From an uncultured Eubacterium sp. (GTDB lineage Bacteria > Bacillota > Clostridia > Lachnospirales > Lachnospiraceae): DNA of 43,714 bases. Positions 43,370 to 43,714 of this stretch are shown one piece after another. How positions within the stretch are numbered: the stretch's first letter is position 1; the number at the start of each line of letters is the position of its first letter. The DNA lies in the NCBI GenBank assembly GCA_945946665.1, contig CAMEWO010000018.1:1-43714 (forward strand). Reading direction: 5' to 3'. Under the pieces are notes generated by a model, which saw nothing but the letters and a program-made list of their open reading frames with translations, did no database searches and had not been told where the DNA came from. Made by a program: the position numbers and the translations under genes.

Positions 43370-43600
43370 TTCTTATCCTGCAAGCAGGAATGAATTCTGA
43401 CCTTTTGATTTTTATATCATTTGATACAAGAATTGCTCCGTTGCCATGCAACTCCCACAATTCTACACACATTCGAAATCCGTTGATTTTCCATGGAAAA
43501 TCACTACTTTCTCATGTGTGTGCGGGTCAACAAGTCAGAATTCTTATCCTGCAAGCAGGAACGAATTCTGACCTTTTGACCCTTGTATCATTATATGATA
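43370..43600. repeat. Array of nested hairpins with a 59-base direct repeat
   Basis: The 231 non-coding bases are filled by inverted repeats. Unit 1 (43370-43428) and unit 2 (43541-43600) share TCTTATCCTGCAAGCAGGAA, GAATTCTGACCTTTTGA and a TATCA...TGATA dyad, offset by 171 bases. Hairpins are: TCCTGC/GCAGGA (43376-43389); TATCA/TGATA (43415-43426); AGAATTG/CAATTCT enclosing GTTGC/GCAAC (43429-43464); ACACACAT/ATGTGTGT enclosing the palindrome GATTTTCCATGGAAAATC (43465-43521); GGGTCAA and GTCAGAATTC paired with GAATTCTGAC and TTGACCC around TCCTGC/GCAGGA (43524-43582); TATCAT/ATGATA (43586-43600). They abut with almost no gaps. It may be a structured RNA or a palindromic interspersed element; I cannot name a family. 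Confidence 0.7.
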
Positions 43601-43714
43601 GAAAATTTATATTGAAAAGGAAAAAATTTAAAAACGAATAAAAGTAGCATACAAACAAAAAAGGGGCTGTAAAAAAACTCCCCCAAAAAGAAAAATAGCT
43701 ATGGGCTCGCGCCC
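43601..43714. other. AT-rich intergenic tail of the window
   Basis: After the hairpin array come about 60 bases rich in A and T with nothing recognisable, then the GGGG/CCCC element at 43663-43684 and a GGGC TCGC GCCC dyad at the edge. No gene is supported. Confidence 0.5.
43655..43684 (-). terminator. Possible terminator of a gene beyond the right edge
   Basis: On the minus strand GGGG and CCCC, 13 bases apart, are followed by TTTTTTGTTTG. A four-pair GC stem with a U-run could end a minus-strand gene lying past 43714. The same bases resemble the terminal repeat of some insertion sequences, which I cannot exclude. Confidence 0.3.

Noticed and set aside
43370-43600. CRISPR array
   Set aside because: Only two repeat copies 171 bases apart, the intervening DNA is itself palindromic, and there are no cas genes.
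43390-43641. 83-codon open frame on the plus strand through the repeat array
   Set aside because: It runs through inverted and direct repeats, and its two similar peptide stretches simply reflect the repeated DNA.

Overview
The window is AT-rich chromosomal DNA with tightly packed genes, many start-stop overlaps, GGAGG-type ribosome binding sites and several TTG starts. Gene content and order are those of a low-GC Firmicute. The Prp/L27 pair, the short HisG with HisZ, YlxM, RecU, YlqG/YlqH and YlbJ all point to Clostridia, most likely Lachnospiraceae. The genus cannot be fixed from this window. This is core genome: I see no transposase, integrase, CRISPR array, tRNA or rRNA gene.

Layout (nearly everything is on the minus strand, so transcription runs from high to low coordinates). 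(1) 1-892: rplU-prp-rpmA with a promoter and a probable L21 leader; rpmA runs off the window. (2) 908-13993: a long probable operon that starts with a small alarmone synthetase, continues with three RNA-modification enzymes, RecU and a PAS/degenerate-GGDEF protein, then the histidine genes hisZ-hisG-hisD-hisB-hisIE, and ends with RNase G and a PAP2 phosphatase. (3) 14007-14957, plus strand: a YlbJ/SpoVV-like sporulation membrane protein beside coaD and rsmD, as in Bacillus. (4) 14960-19766: der-plsY-gpsA-rsmD-coaD-coiled-coil gene, behind a promoter that shares its -35 DNA with a divergent promoter for an exported protein (19833-20654, plus). (5) 20651-42066: the large conserved block plsX-acpP-rnc-smc-ftsY ... 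ylxM-ffh-rpsP-khpA-rimM-DUF4234-rplS-lepB-rbgA-rnhB-ylqG-ylqH-yraN-pgeF-second alarmone synthetase. It joins phospholipid synthesis, chromosome condensation, the SRP pathway, ribosome assembly and protein export. Three extra genes (ilvA, a beta-helix lipoprotein, an AI-2E family transporter) sit between ftsY and ylxM, and a DUF4234 gene occupies the usual trmD place. (6) 42134-43369: a surface transglutaminase-like protein. (7) 43370-43714: non-coding DNA packed with nested inverted repeats and a direct repeat of about 59 bases.

The points I find most worth following are the hairpin array at 43370-43600, the HisIE protein carrying an N-terminal HisF-like barrel that has lost its catalytic aspartate, the FliK-like/FlhB-tail-like pair outside any flagellar locus, the degenerate GGDEF protein directly upstream of the histidine genes, and the three-gene insertion in the ftsY-ffh region. 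No clear new defence or mobile system is present. All functional calls come from reading motifs and gene order; no database search was run.
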